A DNA stretch of 22,834 nt from a virus, in IMG/VR virus record IMGVR_UViG_3300027971_000237, positions 1 through 22,834 of that record. One strand, written 5' to 3'. A program made the translations under genes and the position numbers. Each line of letters begins with the position of its first letter. Position 1 is the first letter of the stretch. Below the pieces are notes generated by a model that saw only the letters and a program-made list of their open reading frames with translations, searched no databases and had not been told where the DNA came from. Below are positions 1 to 7,116 of the stretch, piece by piece.

Positions 1-213
1 AATGTAATCCGTTGAATTTGCTCTTATAATTGTATTTAAAGTGTCTAACTGCCCTCTTTTCATCCACTTTGAATACGTAAATTTTGTTGAATCTGTTGGC
101 GTTCCAAACGTCCTATTCAGATACGCACTTGCAGACGAGCGAAAGCGCAACGAACGGGGGATAACATATCCACCAGAAGGACGCGTTAGCAGTGTATCTT
201 TAGCAGCAAACAT
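1..213 (-). CDS. Phage tail/fibre-type protein with lectin-like N-terminus (partial, runs off left edge)
   Basis: Only the first 71 codons are in the window; the frame is open to base 1. It starts with ATG at 213-211, overlapping the TAA stop of the upstream gene as TAATG (211-215), so translation is probably coupled. The peptide begins MFAAKDTLLTRPSGGYVIP and continues with SLRFRSSASAYLNRTF and then SKWMKRGQL. From memory, this Ser-Leu-Arg-Phe-Arg...Tyr-Leu-x-Arg-Thr...W-x-K-R-G signature opens many phage tail proteins that carry a concanavalin/LamG-like jelly-roll domain. A receptor-binding or fibre role follows from that resemblance and from its place at the distal end of the structural operon. 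The rest of the protein, including any host-binding tip, is not visible. Confidence 0.7.
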   Translation of the reverse strand, partial: MFAAKDTLLTRPSGGYVIPRSLRFRSSASAYLNRTFGTPTDSTKFTYSKWMKRGQLDTLNTIIRANSTDYI

Positions 214-782
214 TACGCGAACGCCTGTGCGAAGGTTCCATACCAGACTGAGGCAACACAAACAAAGCTAAGAACGTCTACACCAGTTGATGCGGTAGTC
301 GTAATCGTCGGAGCCGTTCCACCGGGCCATTTAACGCTGGTAAATGTAGCCGTTCTGGAACCTGTAGCATCCTGAATTAGCCGCACAATGAACGAAGTAC
401 CTGAAGTCGCAGTCGGCATCGTGAACGTGCAGTTGCCGGTCAGCGTGTAGGAAAGCACCGTCCCGCTTGCAAGCGCGATGGTCTGCGTAGTAGATGAGTT
501 GACAATAGCTGGTGCGGTTTCAAGATAGGCCGTAACGGTTGGATTCGTCAAAACCGGCGTTGCAATCGTCGGCGTGGTATCCAGAACCATTTTGCCAGTG
601 CCAGTAACCGCGCTTGTCAGAGTCACGCCGCCGTAGTTTAAGGTTCCAGCAACCGTGGTTCCCGTAGAGGTGCAAGCAACAGCGGAGGTTGACCCCGCAA
701 GTAAGCTAATATTACCGGAGTTATCCGCAGTGGCTACAATGCCACCAACCCCTGTAGTTACCGCTGCTAATGTAGAAGCCAT
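213..782 (-). CDS. Tail fibre-like beta-structured protein
   Basis: A 189-aa protein very rich in Thr, Ala, Gly and Ser, with almost no charged residues. The middle part has the phrase GKMVLDTTPTIATPVLTNPT, which recurs in phage fibre proteins (family knowledge). The C-terminal third (about residues 115-185) is a compact beta-rich stretch including WPGGTAP and ending in a Trp-Tyr-Gly-Thr phrase, as in many fibre head domains. No signal peptide or membrane segment is seen. It starts at ATG 782-780 with AGGAC upstream and ends in a TAATG overlap with the next fibre gene. A tail fibre or fibre-attachment role is inferred from composition and position. Confidence 0.6.
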   Translation of the reverse strand: MASTLAAVTTGVGGIVATADNSGNISLLAGSTSAVACTSTGTTVAGTLNYGGVTLTSAVTGTGKMVLDTTPTIATPVLTNPTVTAYLETAPAIVNSSTTQTIALASGTVLSYTLTGNCTFTMPTATSGTSFIVRLIQDATGSRTATFTSVKWPGGTAPTITTTASTGVDVLSFVCVASVWYGTFAQAFA

Positions 783-794
783 AGTCGTGTCCTA

Positions 795-1262
795 TTAAAT
801 AACTACCCATCTTTGACCAGAGTTAACAGTAACAGCGATGCCGCTATTCACCGTTATCGGGCCTACAGAGAAACCGTTTACACCAGTAGCTATTGTGTAA
901 TTGGCTGAGATTGTTGTGTTGTTTAAGACGATGCCCTGACTGCCACCGGTATAAGCGGAATACTCAGATGGGTAGGTAACGAATACGTCTTTGGTTCCGG
1001 CGCTGAAATTAACCGCCGCGCCCGCATTTGACGAAGAAAGAACCGTTGTCCGCGCAAGCGTGGTGCCAGATGAAGCGTAGGTTCCAACCCCAACTTCCCA
1101 TTCAGCAGTGCCTTGACCCGCGATGCAGTAGTAAGTGGTATTGGTATTGCCAATGACTGAGAAGTTCTGATACCCAGTGGGGGCGGTGCCGGATAACGTA
1201 ATCGTGCCTGTTCCGGTTGTAGTGGTAGAGTCTTTGACCCGATCTGCAATAACAAGAGCCAT
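795..1262 (-). CDS. Phage structural protein, tail-associated, beta-rich
   Basis: A 155-aa protein starting MALVIADRVKDSTTTTGTGT. This N-terminus, followed by a TYYCIAGQGTAEWEVGVGTY phrase and a DVFVTYPSEY phrase, is recalled as a widespread conserved protein of unknown exact role in the structural regions of environmental phages. The W-E-V-G-x-G-T-Y...L-x-R-T core looks like a small beta-sandwich. The last 40 residues (VNSGIAVTVNSGQRWVV-I) resemble the terminal triangle-like motif of trimeric fibres. It lies directly downstream of the repeat-containing gene at 1263-1748, with no gap. A virion surface or baseplate/fibre component is inferred. Confidence 0.6.
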   Translation of the reverse strand: MALVIADRVKDSTTTTGTGTITLSGTAPTGYQNFSVIGNTNTTYYCIAGQGTAEWEVGVGTYASSGTTLARTTVLSSSNAGAAVNFSAGTKDVFVTYPSEYSAYTGGSQGIVLNNTTISANYTIATGVNGFSVGPITVNSGIAVTVNSGQRWVVI

Positions 1263-1748
1263 TTAGTTCACCGTTCCTATCACTGTCCAGCCAGTTGTCT
1301 GGGAGTTGTTTATCGTTCCCCATGACGTAGCGTTTGAAGCATTTATCACTACCCAATTAACCGTTTGCGAATCATTGATAATCTCCCACAGCAGCCTTTG
1401 GGATTGAGAATCAGTTGCCGTTGCAAGCTCTGCAATTAAGCTTATAAATGTCTGAGTGCTTCCTACTTCATCCGTTGCCGTTGCGGTTTCTAAAACAGAT
1501 GGTGTAAACAAAAAACCACCTGCAATAACGTCTGTTGCTGTTGCTGTTTCAGATAGCAAACATAGAAACGTCCGTGTGCTACTTATTGCATCTGTTGCGG
1601 TAGCTGCTTCAGATAAAACACTAAGAAACGCCTGTAAACTACTTATTGAATCTGTCGCGGTAGCCGTTTCTGTTACCGCAGAGCTATATACTGCGCCCCC
1701 GGCTAATGCAGCAAACGGTGCATTCGCAAAAGTTGAAGTCCCGAACAC
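1263..1748 (-). CDS. Two-repeat phage structural protein (ETATATD repeats, then W-x-x-I repeats)
   Basis: A 161-aa protein starting at GTG 1748-1746 (MFGTSTFANAPFAAL), one base away from an out-of-frame ATG in the upstream gene's TAATG. The MFG...PFAAL start is typical of this family, so GTG is preferred. Residues about 25-120 hold five copies of a 20-21 residue unit built on ETATATD followed by a hydrophobic stretch (SISSLQAFLSVLS and relatives). Residues about 124-161 hold a second, unrelated repeat of about 11 residues with the pattern W-x-x-I-N-x-S-x-x-x. Such regular repeats suggest a stacked beta fold on the virion. The molecular role is unknown; repeat number may vary between relatives. 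Confidence 0.6.
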   Translation of the reverse strand: MFGTSTFANAPFAALAGGAVYSSAVTETATATDSISSLQAFLSVLSEAATATDAISSTRTFLCLLSETATATDVIAGGFLFTPSVLETATATDEVGSTQTFISLIAELATATDSQSQRLLWEIINDSQTVNWVVINASNATSWGTINNSQTTGWTVIGTVN

Positions 1749-1749
1749 A

Positions 1750-2331
1750 TTACCCCGCCAGACTTAGGGTATAAGTTACATTTAGTGTATCGCCTGACGT
1801 TACAGACCGATCCCCCGGAGAGGTGAAGTCAGAGGCAGAGAACAATGTCCCCGCAGTTCCGCTCTTGGCGCTACCGCTGGTCAGAAACGCCCCACCCACT
1901 GTAGAGGTGGCATTGATGTTGAACGACGCGGGAGAAGCTGAGTTTGTAGCTACAGACGGGTTTGCAGTTGTCGCAGTAACAAAAGTAACAGCCACACGAG
2001 TAGCGTTGCTGTAAGGAACTACCTCAGTCCAGCCAGCATGACTTGACATGGTATCGCCAGCGGCTGGGGTATTAGAAGCGCCAGCACCATACAGACCGAT
2101 ATACCAAGCAGTTATAGCCGTAACACTAGTTAGCGCAGAACCAGCCATATAAGCCAGACCTACGTTTACCACCAAATTAGGAACTGACCCAGTCCACTTA
2201 ACTTTCCCATCCGCGCCGATACATTCAAGATCAAACCGCCCAAGCGCCACGGCTGATTCTTCGGGGCGCACACCGCAAATAAGTCCGCTAGAAACTTCAT
2301 CCACAGACTTGGCTTTATCATTTGTTGACAT
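1750..2331 (-). CDS. Conserved phage structural protein (GRFDLEC family)
   Basis: A 193-aa protein with a good ribosome-binding site (AAGGAG, 7 nt before ATG 2331-2329). After about 30 polar residues comes LGRFDLECIGADGKVKW, then NLVVNVGLAYMAGSAL. These phrases recur in a common family of phage proteins next to tail fibre genes (recalled). The middle (WYIGLYGAGASNTPAAGDTM, then GWTEVVPYSNATR) is also typical, and the C-terminus is beta-rich (SGDTLNVTYTLSLAG). The stop codon is shared with the start region of the next gene. A virion tail or decoration component is inferred; no enzymatic motif is seen. Confidence 0.6.
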   Translation of the reverse strand: MSTNDKAKSVDEVSSGLICGVRPEESAVALGRFDLECIGADGKVKWTGSVPNLVVNVGLAYMAGSALTSVTAITAWYIGLYGAGASNTPAAGDTMSSHAGWTEVVPYSNATRVAVTFVTATTANPSVATNSASPASFNINATSTVGGAFLTSGSAKSGTAGTLFSASDFTSPGDRSVTSGDTLNVTYTLSLAG

Positions 2332-2346
2332 AAAAACTCCTTGGGG

Positions 2347-2772
2347 TTACGCAATCCTTATAATGGCTGAAGTGCTATCTGCCGTAGGAAACTGCACTGT
2401 GAATGTAGTGGTAGATGTCTTATCTGAACCGAAGTCCAGAACGCAGACTGTCCCACCACTGACTTTGTAGATCAGCGCACCACGGGCGGTAATAACGCCT
2501 GACCATGAAACATTGTCAAACGACCAGTAAGATACATTGCTTGTAACAACAGGGACTGTGCTAACCGTCAAGACAGACCCCGTAGTTGTGTACACTGAAG
2601 ACGGTGCAACCTCACCCGTGGCGGTATATACAGCAGTATCTGCATTTAGCGTAGCCGCGTTGGTATACAGGGCAATCTTAAATACGTCTGTAGTGCCGGT
2701 AGCGAAGTTATATGACCCGCTAGGCATCCCCAAGAGGAAAGCGTCAGTTGTGTAGTTGCCGGTAAATGCCAT
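2347..2772 (-). CDS. Conserved small phage structural protein
   Basis: A 141-aa protein starting MAFTGNYTTDAFLLGMPSG. It contains DVFKIALYTNAATLNADT, a W-S-F-D motif, and ends in ARGALIYKV...VLDFGSDKTST...IIRIA. I recall this order of phrases as a very widespread protein of environmental phages, always with tail or structural genes and with no assigned function. The fold is predicted all-beta from its alternating hydrophobic pattern. It starts immediately after the upstream gene's TAA (the ATG is preceded by TAAG), with no separate strong SD, so translational coupling is likely. Confidence 0.6.
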   Translation of the reverse strand: MAFTGNYTTDAFLLGMPSGSYNFATGTTDVFKIALYTNAATLNADTAVYTATGEVAPSSVYTTTGSVLTVSTVPVVTSNVSYWSFDNVSWSGVITARGALIYKVSGGTVCVLDFGSDKTSTTTFTVQFPTADSTSAIIRIA

Positions 2773-2773
2773 C

Positions 2774-3502
2774 TTATTTCACCGGAACCCTAGCTTGCCC
2801 GCTACGGTAGGCATCTTGACGCTCAAGGCCATCACCCAACCGTTTAGCCAGCATGAGTGCTTCTTGATACTTCCCGTTGTAGTTGGCAAGGATATCTGCT
2901 TCAGCCTTCTGGAACGTGCAAGCTTCAACCATTGCACCGTAGAGCAAGACTGAATCAATGTTATCCCCCAGCCAAGTCTGACCACCAGATACCGTTGTAA
3001 TGCTCTCAGGATAATAGTAGTAATGAAGTTCTATGTTGTAGGCTGCATCAGGGGTCGGCCCCAAAAGGAACGACAATTCCGCAGTTGGCACGGGGGGAGT
3101 TGCGTTCGTAGTAGTAGGGCCAAACAAAGCGTAATAAGCCGGGGTGCCCGTATCAGTTGGAGTCGGAAAGGATTCACGGATAAAGTTCACATCCTTGTTA
3201 AGAAGGTATGAATACGCGCCAGTGGTAAGGTCTATCACCGCCATCGAATACGAAGCCAAAAAGTCCGAAGGGCAGGACAGATACCTATTGCTCGTGGTAG
3301 CAAAGCCAGTCACGTTCTTACGCAACGAAGGAAACTGAACAGAGTTGTATATACGCTGTTCAGCTTGGGTGATGAACGTGTTAATCTGCTCTACGCTGGT
3401 AAGGGTAGTCGCGGTTGTTCCATCGGTACCATAGAAAATAGTATCGGGGAAGTCGGACTCAAGGTAACCCTTGATCGTTAGAAACAGCGTAGAGTAGTTC
3501 AT
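2774..3502 (-). CDS. Head-tail adaptor-like protein
   Basis: A 242-aa protein. The N-terminal half is helical: YSTLFLTIKGYLESDFPDTI, then a V-E-Q-I-N-T-F-I-T-Q-A-E-Q-R-I-Y helix (about residues 37-52). Next comes a Pro-rich central insertion with a beta hairpin (NIELHYYYYPESITTV), and then a helical C-terminus (LLYGAMVEACTFQKAEADIL...KYQEALMLAKRLGDG). This layout matches the SU10-type adaptor and T7 gp11-like gatekeeper proteins, which form a ring between portal and tail (family knowledge). It lies in the same operon as portal and capsid, before the fibre genes. Adaptor versus tail-tubular protein cannot be settled by eye. Confidence 0.6.
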   Translation of the reverse strand: MNYSTLFLTIKGYLESDFPDTIFYGTDGTTATTLTSVEQINTFITQAEQRIYNSVQFPSLRKNVTGFATTSNRYLSCPSDFLASYSMAVIDLTTGAYSYLLNKDVNFIRESFPTPTDTGTPAYYALFGPTTTNATPPVPTAELSFLLGPTPDAAYNIELHYYYYPESITTVSGGQTWLGDNIDSVLLYGAMVEACTFQKAEADILANYNGKYQEALMLAKRLGDGLERQDAYRSGQARVPVK

Positions 3503-3505
3503 ACG

Positions 3506-3742
3506 TTAAGCCATCGGGCCACGAGCCATCTTGCCTTTGGTCTGCGCCTTACCGCCGCGCACCTGAATACCAGAGGTCTTGATCTCATTGTTCATCGAAG
3601 TGCTGACATTGCCAACACTCATGCGCCGGTTGCTAAGTTCGCTCATATCCTTACCAGAGCCGGGATTATTTTTAATGGTTACAGATTTACCGGTCATCGT
3701 GTGCGGCTTGGCATAGGCAGAAGCGGGAAGATTGTCAGCCAT
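3506..3742 (-). CDS. Small basic phage protein, function unknown
   Basis: A 78-aa hydrophilic protein (MADNLPASAYAKPHTMTGKS...) rich in Lys, Gly, Ser and Met, with a low-complexity tail (GGKAQTKGKMARGPMA). There is no recognisable fold. The MARGPMA/MAKGG-type ending is shared with other small proteins in this cluster (for example 5832-6683), suggesting a related role. Its ATG overlaps the TAA of the 50-aa gene upstream as TAATG (3740-3744). A minor virion or DNA-associated protein is only an inference. Confidence 0.6.
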   Translation of the reverse strand: MADNLPASAYAKPHTMTGKSVTIKNNPGSGKDMSELSNRRMSVGNVSTSMNNEIKTSGIQVRGGKAQTKGKMARGPMA

Positions 3743-3894
3743 TATTTGCCCCTCTGATTGTTCGCACGAGCCATATTGCGTCCTACGGCTTTCATCGCCA
3801 TACCAGTAGGGCCACCCTTTTTCATGCCGTGCAGACGTTTCTCATGCCCTTTAATTTCTTTGTCGGCAATCTTCTTAACTTGCTTCTTATCCAT
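3742..3894 (-). CDS. 50-aa very basic protein (small gene)
   Basis: A short frame beginning MDKKQVKKIADKEIKGHEKR, continuing RLHGMKKGGPTGMAMKAVGR and ending ANNQRGK. It has a strong ribosome-binding site (AGGAG, 7 nt before ATG 3894-3892) and is coupled to the next gene by TAATG. Nearly one third of residues are Lys or Arg. The first 20 residues form an amphipathic basic helix and the Gly-Gly-Pro break follows. The protein fills what would otherwise be a gap in a gapless operon, so it is very likely real. It may be a nucleic-acid-binding or virion-internal peptide; there is no known family that I recognise. Confidence 0.65.
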   Translation of the reverse strand: MDKKQVKKIADKEIKGHEKRLHGMKKGGPTGMAMKAVGRNMARANNQRGK

Positions 3895-3903
3895 TTGAAT
3901 CTC

Positions 3904-4293
3904 CTAAGTAACCGCTATTGTAACCGTGCCAATACTAACCGTGAGGGCTAAGTTATTGGGGGTTAAAGCTGCGTCAAACTGCCTAGAACCGCCCACCGGA
4001 TTCCAGCCCCATTGGATTATTCTACTACCCCCGCTAGGGTATCCGTCATCGCCCACCCCTGAAGTCACGTAGCTGGTGTCTGGGCGTGGATTCCTAATCG
4101 CCTGTGGATCGTTAACCGGATACATCCCAAGCTGCAACTGAGGCTGATCTTCTTCCCAGCATTCTGGGCAAACCAAGATATTCACATTCTTGGTCTTAAT
4201 TATCAGGCTTCTTAACTCTTTTAGCTTATAGCGAAAGCCACACCGGTCACATTCGGCAATTGCTTTGCTGCCAGAGGCAAATGGTGTAGGCAT
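3904..4293 (-). CDS. Zinc-ribbon phage structural-operon protein
   Basis: A 129-aa protein. Residues 1-50 form a rubredoxin-like zinc ribbon with two CxxC knuckles: C15-D-R-C18 and C42-P-E-C45. Then comes the conserved phrase LGMYPVNDPQAIRNPRPD, and a Gly/Ser-rich region with IIQWGWNPVGG. The C-terminal 20 residues are beta-rich (LALTVSIGTVTIAVT). I recall this N-terminal module as common in environmental phage genomes next to adaptor genes, without a known function. Start ATG 4293-4291 overlaps the upstream stop as TAATG. A head-completion or tail-attachment role is inferred from location. Confidence 0.65.
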   Translation of the reverse strand: MPTPFASGSKAIAECDRCGFRYKLKELRSLIIKTKNVNILVCPECWEEDQPQLQLGMYPVNDPQAIRNPRPDTSYVTSGVGDDGYPSGGSRIIQWGWNPVGGSRQFDAALTPNNLALTVSIGTVTIAVT

Positions 4294-5213
4294 TACATTA
4301 CCATCATGTCTCTAGGAACAAACCTAACAGGTGCTTTTTCCCGGTCTTCCGTTGACGCCATCTCAAACTGCTCTTGATACTCCGCCTTAAGCATCTGTAT
4401 TCTTGCTTCGGCTCCGGGTATCTTCATGGACAAGTAGAATGCCAGCCCGGCCACCATACAGGGCAGAAACCTAAACGGAATATCCTCTCCGTTTACACCG
4501 TTTCCCGCATCCTGCATCCGGCGAAGCCTCCAATACACATACGTATAGGTTTGGCTGCTGTCAGGAGTGGGCCATACGTTAATTGCTGGTAAGCTGACTA
4601 CATAGATAGCCGTAGCCGTTGTATGCGCGGCAGCAGTGGTATTAGCCTGTCCACGCACACAATTCTGTATGGTTGTGCTGGTTGTGCCGCTGTAATAGAT
4701 GATTTCTGAGTCAATCTTGATATATCCAGCACTTGCCAGACCTACCGTAGTACTCAGAGTAATCGTTGTGTCAGTGGCAGTAAGAGTCTCATTTAGCGTA
4801 ACTGTTGTAGGGGCTGTAGTCCCTGACTGCCGGTTAATCCAAACCTGAATAGGTCTTCCTGTAGCGTTCTTATTTGGAATGGTTGAATAGGTAGATTCGC
4901 TAATGCGACTAATATTGACATCAATTTGGTTGCTATCTGCGCCAGTGCGGATAACACTATCCAGCAAGTCTATTGTGTCTGTGGGAAGGGCGTAGGTGCT
5001 TTGCCCGGTAGCCAAGACAATCTGCCCCTGCTCCACAGTCCACATATTCAACCCACGGTTCGCCCACTCCAAAGTAAGCAAGTTCAAGCTTCTGCGGGCG
5101 GTACGCATATCGTAGCCCGAACGAAGCTCTTGCCCACAACGCTCAAAAGCCTCTTCTATGAGGTTATTGAGGTCTAGGTTGAACGCAACAGTGCCTGTAG
5201 TGTTATAGGCCAT
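4293..5213 (-). CDS. Head-tail connector / adaptor-like protein
   Basis: A 306-aa protein from ATG 5213-5211 (MAYNTTGTV). A TTG four codons upstream (5225) is an alternative start. The N-terminus has a helical core (LIEEAFERCGQELRSGYDM, then RRSLNLLTLEWANRGLNMW) and the phrase YALPTDTIDLLD. A beta-rich insertion lies at about residues 125-205, and a helical C-terminus follows (PFRFLPCMVAGLAFYLSMKI). It resembles podovirus connector proteins that follow the portal (family knowledge). With the 242-aa gene at 2774-3502, this phage may have two successive adaptor-ring proteins. It overlaps the small 33-aa frame at its 5' end. Confidence 0.65.
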   Translation of the reverse strand: MAYNTTGTVAFNLDLNNLIEEAFERCGQELRSGYDMRTARRSLNLLTLEWANRGLNMWTVEQGQIVLATGQSTYALPTDTIDLLDSVIRTGADSNQIDVNISRISESTYSTIPNKNATGRPIQVWINRQSGTTAPTTVTLNETLTATDTTITLSTTVGLASAGYIKIDSEIIYYSGTTSTTIQNCVRGQANTTAAAHTTATAIYVVSLPAINVWPTPDSSQTYTYVYWRLRRMQDAGNGVNGEDIPFRFLPCMVAGLAFYLSMKIPGAEARIQMLKAEYQEQFEMASTEDREKAPVRFVPRDMMVM

Positions 5214-5304
5214 GCTCTTCGTCAACCATAATCTGATCTTCTATTTCTCTATTCTCATCAGCCAGACATTCATCTATCCATTCTTGATATTCAGATGGGT
5301 TCAT
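5203..5304 (-). CDS. 33-aa acidic small ORF
   Basis: ATG at 5304-5302 is preceded by AAGGAAGAATT, a good ribosome-binding site. The peptide starts MNPSEYQEWIDECLADENRE and ends MVDEEHGL. It is strongly acidic, unlike its very basic neighbours. It overlaps the start of the connector gene by 11 bases and may serve mainly to bring ribosomes to that start, which lacks a well-placed SD of its own. It could be a leader peptide rather than a working protein. Confidence 0.45.
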   Translation of the reverse strand: MNPSEYQEWIDECLADENREIEDQIMVDEEHGL

Positions 5305-5315
5305 AATTCTTCCTT

Positions 5316-5549
5316 TTATCTATATCCTGCTGTTTTTCTGGCTATGCTCTTGGGCTGGGCTACAAACTGCTTACCCGCCGCCTTACCTTTCCGTTTTGCT
5401 TTGGTAGTGGCTGCATACTCTTGTGAACTGAGGGCTTTTATTGCCTTCTCTGGCAGGTATCTTTCACCTGTCTTTGACGATGGTTTACCAGACTTTGTGC
5501 GCCATTTCTGGTCACCCCAGTCTTTAAGGGATTGCTGTGGCGCTTTCAA
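5316..5549 (-). CDS. Small basic virion-type protein (DUF5872-like)
   Basis: A 77-aa protein with TTG start at 5549-5547, overlapping the previous stop as TTGA and preceded by GGAGG about 9 nt upstream. The sequence runs MKAPQQSLKDWGDQKWRTKS, then GERYLPEKAIKALSSQEY, and ends QPKSIARKTAGYR. The W-x-x-Q-x-W-R-T-K-S-G-K-P-S...YLP..AI-x-AL-S pattern matches my memory of DUF5872, found in phages and in giant viruses of algae. It is about one quarter Lys and Arg, so binding to packaged DNA is plausible but unproven. Confidence 0.65.
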   Translation of the reverse strand: MKAPQQSLKDWGDQKWRTKSGKPSSKTGERYLPEKAIKALSSQEYAATTKAKRKGKAAGKQFVAQPKSIARKTAGYR

Positions 5550-5830
5550 TCTTTATACCCTCCACCAGCAGCCTTGTAGCGTTTAGCCATAACTTGGGCC
5601 TTTCTCGCGCTCCACTGCCCAGCACCCGTGCCTACAATTGCCGCAGCCTTGACGCTATTGAAGATGCGTTTACGCAGCCCCGGTTTGGTGTAGTTACCAG
5701 CAGCATTTACTTTAGACTTTGTTTCTCCGCCCTGTTTAAACACCTTAACAGGTTCGTTTCCATCCCGCTTCTTGATGAGTTTAGGCACCTTTGAGGGGGC
5801 TATGGCCCCCATCCCACGAGATGGGCGCAT
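5546..5830 (-). CDS. Conserved basic phage protein (94 aa)
   Basis: ATG 5830-5828 lies one base after the TAG of the upstream gene. A longer frame upstream exists, but its N-terminus is only the antisense-like continuation of the preceding gene's low-complexity tail. The protein starts MRPSRGMGAIAPSKVPKLIK and contains FKQGGETKSKVNAAGNYTKP, a helical RKRIFNSVKA segment, and the C-terminal GQWSARKAQVMAKRYKAAGG. The G-N-Y-T-K-P...L-R-K-R and W-S-A-R-K-A-Q phrases recur in a widespread phage family (recalled). It is strongly basic. Role unknown; a virion-internal or DNA-binding protein is the best guess. Confidence 0.65.
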   Translation of the reverse strand: MRPSRGMGAIAPSKVPKLIKKRDGNEPVKVFKQGGETKSKVNAAGNYTKPGLRKRIFNSVKAAAIVGTGAGQWSARKAQVMAKRYKAAGGGYKD

Positions 5831-5831
5831 C

Positions 5832-6683
5832 CTAGCAGCGGGTCTTGCCGCGTTGAGCAATCCCGTCCGCACGGCGTGAAGCGGAGCTAACAGAACCGCC
5901 AGAAGCCATACGAACCATCGTTCCCTTGGTCTTGCCACGGGACTCAATACCGCCGCCCTTGGCGTAAGACATGCCGCCTTTAGCCATGCCCATTTCAGAT
6001 TTCTCATGTTTGATCATGGAAGCGGGAGCGCCCTTCTTCTTCATGAACCGCATCTCTTTGCCTACCATTGCTTTAGATTCTTTCATCATTCCTCCCCTAG
6101 CCATTTGTTTAGACTTTACTGCTGCTACGTTGAGTTTGTCGATCTCACGCTGCGAACCGCCAGCGCGGGTTTGAGAAACTAGCTTTTTAAGATTACCAAA
6201 AAAAGAAGAATCTGCTGCGGCGGTTGCTGCCTGTCTAGAATTAGTTTTGTATGCCCGTTCATTGTTGGCAAAGTCTTTTCTTGCTTTATCTTCTACAGCT
6301 TCTGACGTAGCTATACGATCTGCATTTGCTTGATAGTCAGATTCGTCAGTTTTCATTTTGGCATATGCTGCCAGTTCTCTAGCGTTTTGCGGCGGGCTAC
6401 CTTCGTACTTGTCTTTAGCTTTTTTAAAGGCAGCCTTCTTGGGCGCGGCATCATACAAACCATGTGCGCGGCGGCTATCCGGGTCTATTTCGTAATCCGA
6501 AACATCACCACCTTCATCAAAACGACGCTTTTTCATCATGCCACCCCTATTAAAAGTCTTACCTTTGTCAGCAGCGTTAAAGTCTTTGCCGACAGATTGA
6601 GATACCCCAACTTTTTTAGCAAATGAGGGGCTATTAGCAATTGCTGCCATGAAGTTATGTTGCTTTTTAGAGGTGGAAGGCAT
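5832..6683 (-). CDS. Basic Gly/Lys/Met-rich phage protein with dispersed GGMM motifs
   Basis: A 283-aa protein from ATG 6683-6681 (MPSTSKKQHNFMAAIANSPS), which overlaps the upstream TAA as TAATG. This N-terminal phrase plus AKKVGV-x-Q-S-V-G-K-D-F is a well-known conserved start in environmental phages. Residues about 90-185 are helical and highly charged. The C-terminal third is a low-complexity array of RGGMMK, MAKGG, YAKGGG and MASGG units that ends RRADGIAQRGKTRC. The repeated Met-x-x-Gly-Gly units suggest a flexible polycation. A role in DNA condensation or as an internal virion protein is inferred, not shown. Confidence 0.65.
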   Translation of the reverse strand: MPSTSKKQHNFMAAIANSPSFAKKVGVSQSVGKDFNAADKGKTFNRGGMMKKRRFDEGGDVSDYEIDPDSRRAHGLYDAAPKKAAFKKAKDKYEGSPPQNARELAAYAKMKTDESDYQANADRIATSEAVEDKARKDFANNERAYKTNSRQAATAAADSSFFGNLKKLVSQTRAGGSQREIDKLNVAAVKSKQMARGGMMKESKAMVGKEMRFMKKKGAPASMIKHEKSEMGMAKGGMSYAKGGGIESRGKTKGTMVRMASGGSVSSASRRADGIAQRGKTRC

Positions 6684-6931
6684 TAGCATTTCCACGCTCT
6701 TAAACTTTTATTTATCCGGCTGTTCGGGTCATTAGCGGTCTTGGCTGAAGTCAGCTTCTTCTTCATACCCGTCATCCGGGCACAGAATGACTTCTTGCGG
6801 CTCCCACCTTCTGGTTGAGGAGCTTTTAAACCGGGCTTACCCGGATTGGCTGCATTGTAAGAAGCCCTGCCCTTGGCGTTTAAACCGCCCTTGGGATTCT
6901 TACCCTCTTTGCGCGTCCATGCTTGGCTCAT
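6683..6931 (-). CDS. Small basic phage protein (DUF6321-like)
   Basis: An 82-aa protein from ATG 6931-6929 (MSQAWTRKEGKNPKGGLNAK), preceded by GGAG and overlapping the upstream TGA as ATGA. The phrase TRKEGKNPKGGLN-x-KGR and the later KAPQPEGGSRKKSFCARM match the DUF6321 pattern as I remember it, which is found in phages and large DNA viruses. It is strongly basic, with a single Cys near the middle and one as the last residue. It is part of a run of basic small proteins between the methyltransferase and the connector genes. Confidence 0.65.
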   Translation of the reverse strand: MSQAWTRKEGKNPKGGLNAKGRASYNAANPGKPGLKAPQPEGGSRKKSFCARMTGMKKKLTSAKTANDPNSRINKSLRAWKC

Positions 6932-7116
6932 GCTTCGCTCCAAACGGTTTTAGGATAGATGGCGTCTGTCTCTTCAATGGCATTACACTTATCGCACACA
7001 TGAGTGAACGGATTGGTTTTGTATTTGACGCTAAACTTATGTTGAAACTCACCGCCGCAGTCGCACATCAGTTTCTCTACAACCCATGTGATCGGGGCTA
7101 TTGTTACGCTAGGCAT
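6928..7116 (-). CDS. Small zinc-finger-like protein
   Basis: A 62-aa protein with four cysteines in zinc-ribbon spacing: C18-D-C20-G and C41-D-K-C44. The first knuckle is CxC rather than CxxC. The intervening KFSVKYKTNPFTHV segment is beta-like. The start overlaps the end of the methyltransferase gene by 8 bases, and the end overlaps the next gene as ATGA. Proteins like this are common in phage operons and usually unassigned. A zinc-stabilised structural or adaptor peptide is the inference. Confidence 0.6.
   Translation of the reverse strand: MPSVTIAPITWVVEKLMCDCGGEFQHKFSVKYKTNPFTHVCDKCNAIEETDAIYPKTVWSEA

Noticed and set aside
1456-1767. Plus-strand frame with SVAVAVS repeats
   Set aside because: It is the mirror of the ETATATD repeats of the minus-strand gene.
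5795-5830. Two hairpins at the start of the 94-aa gene
   Set aside because: The GGGGGC/GCCCCC and CCCATC/GATGGG pairings lie inside codons for a conserved segment; chance or codon effects explain them equally well.
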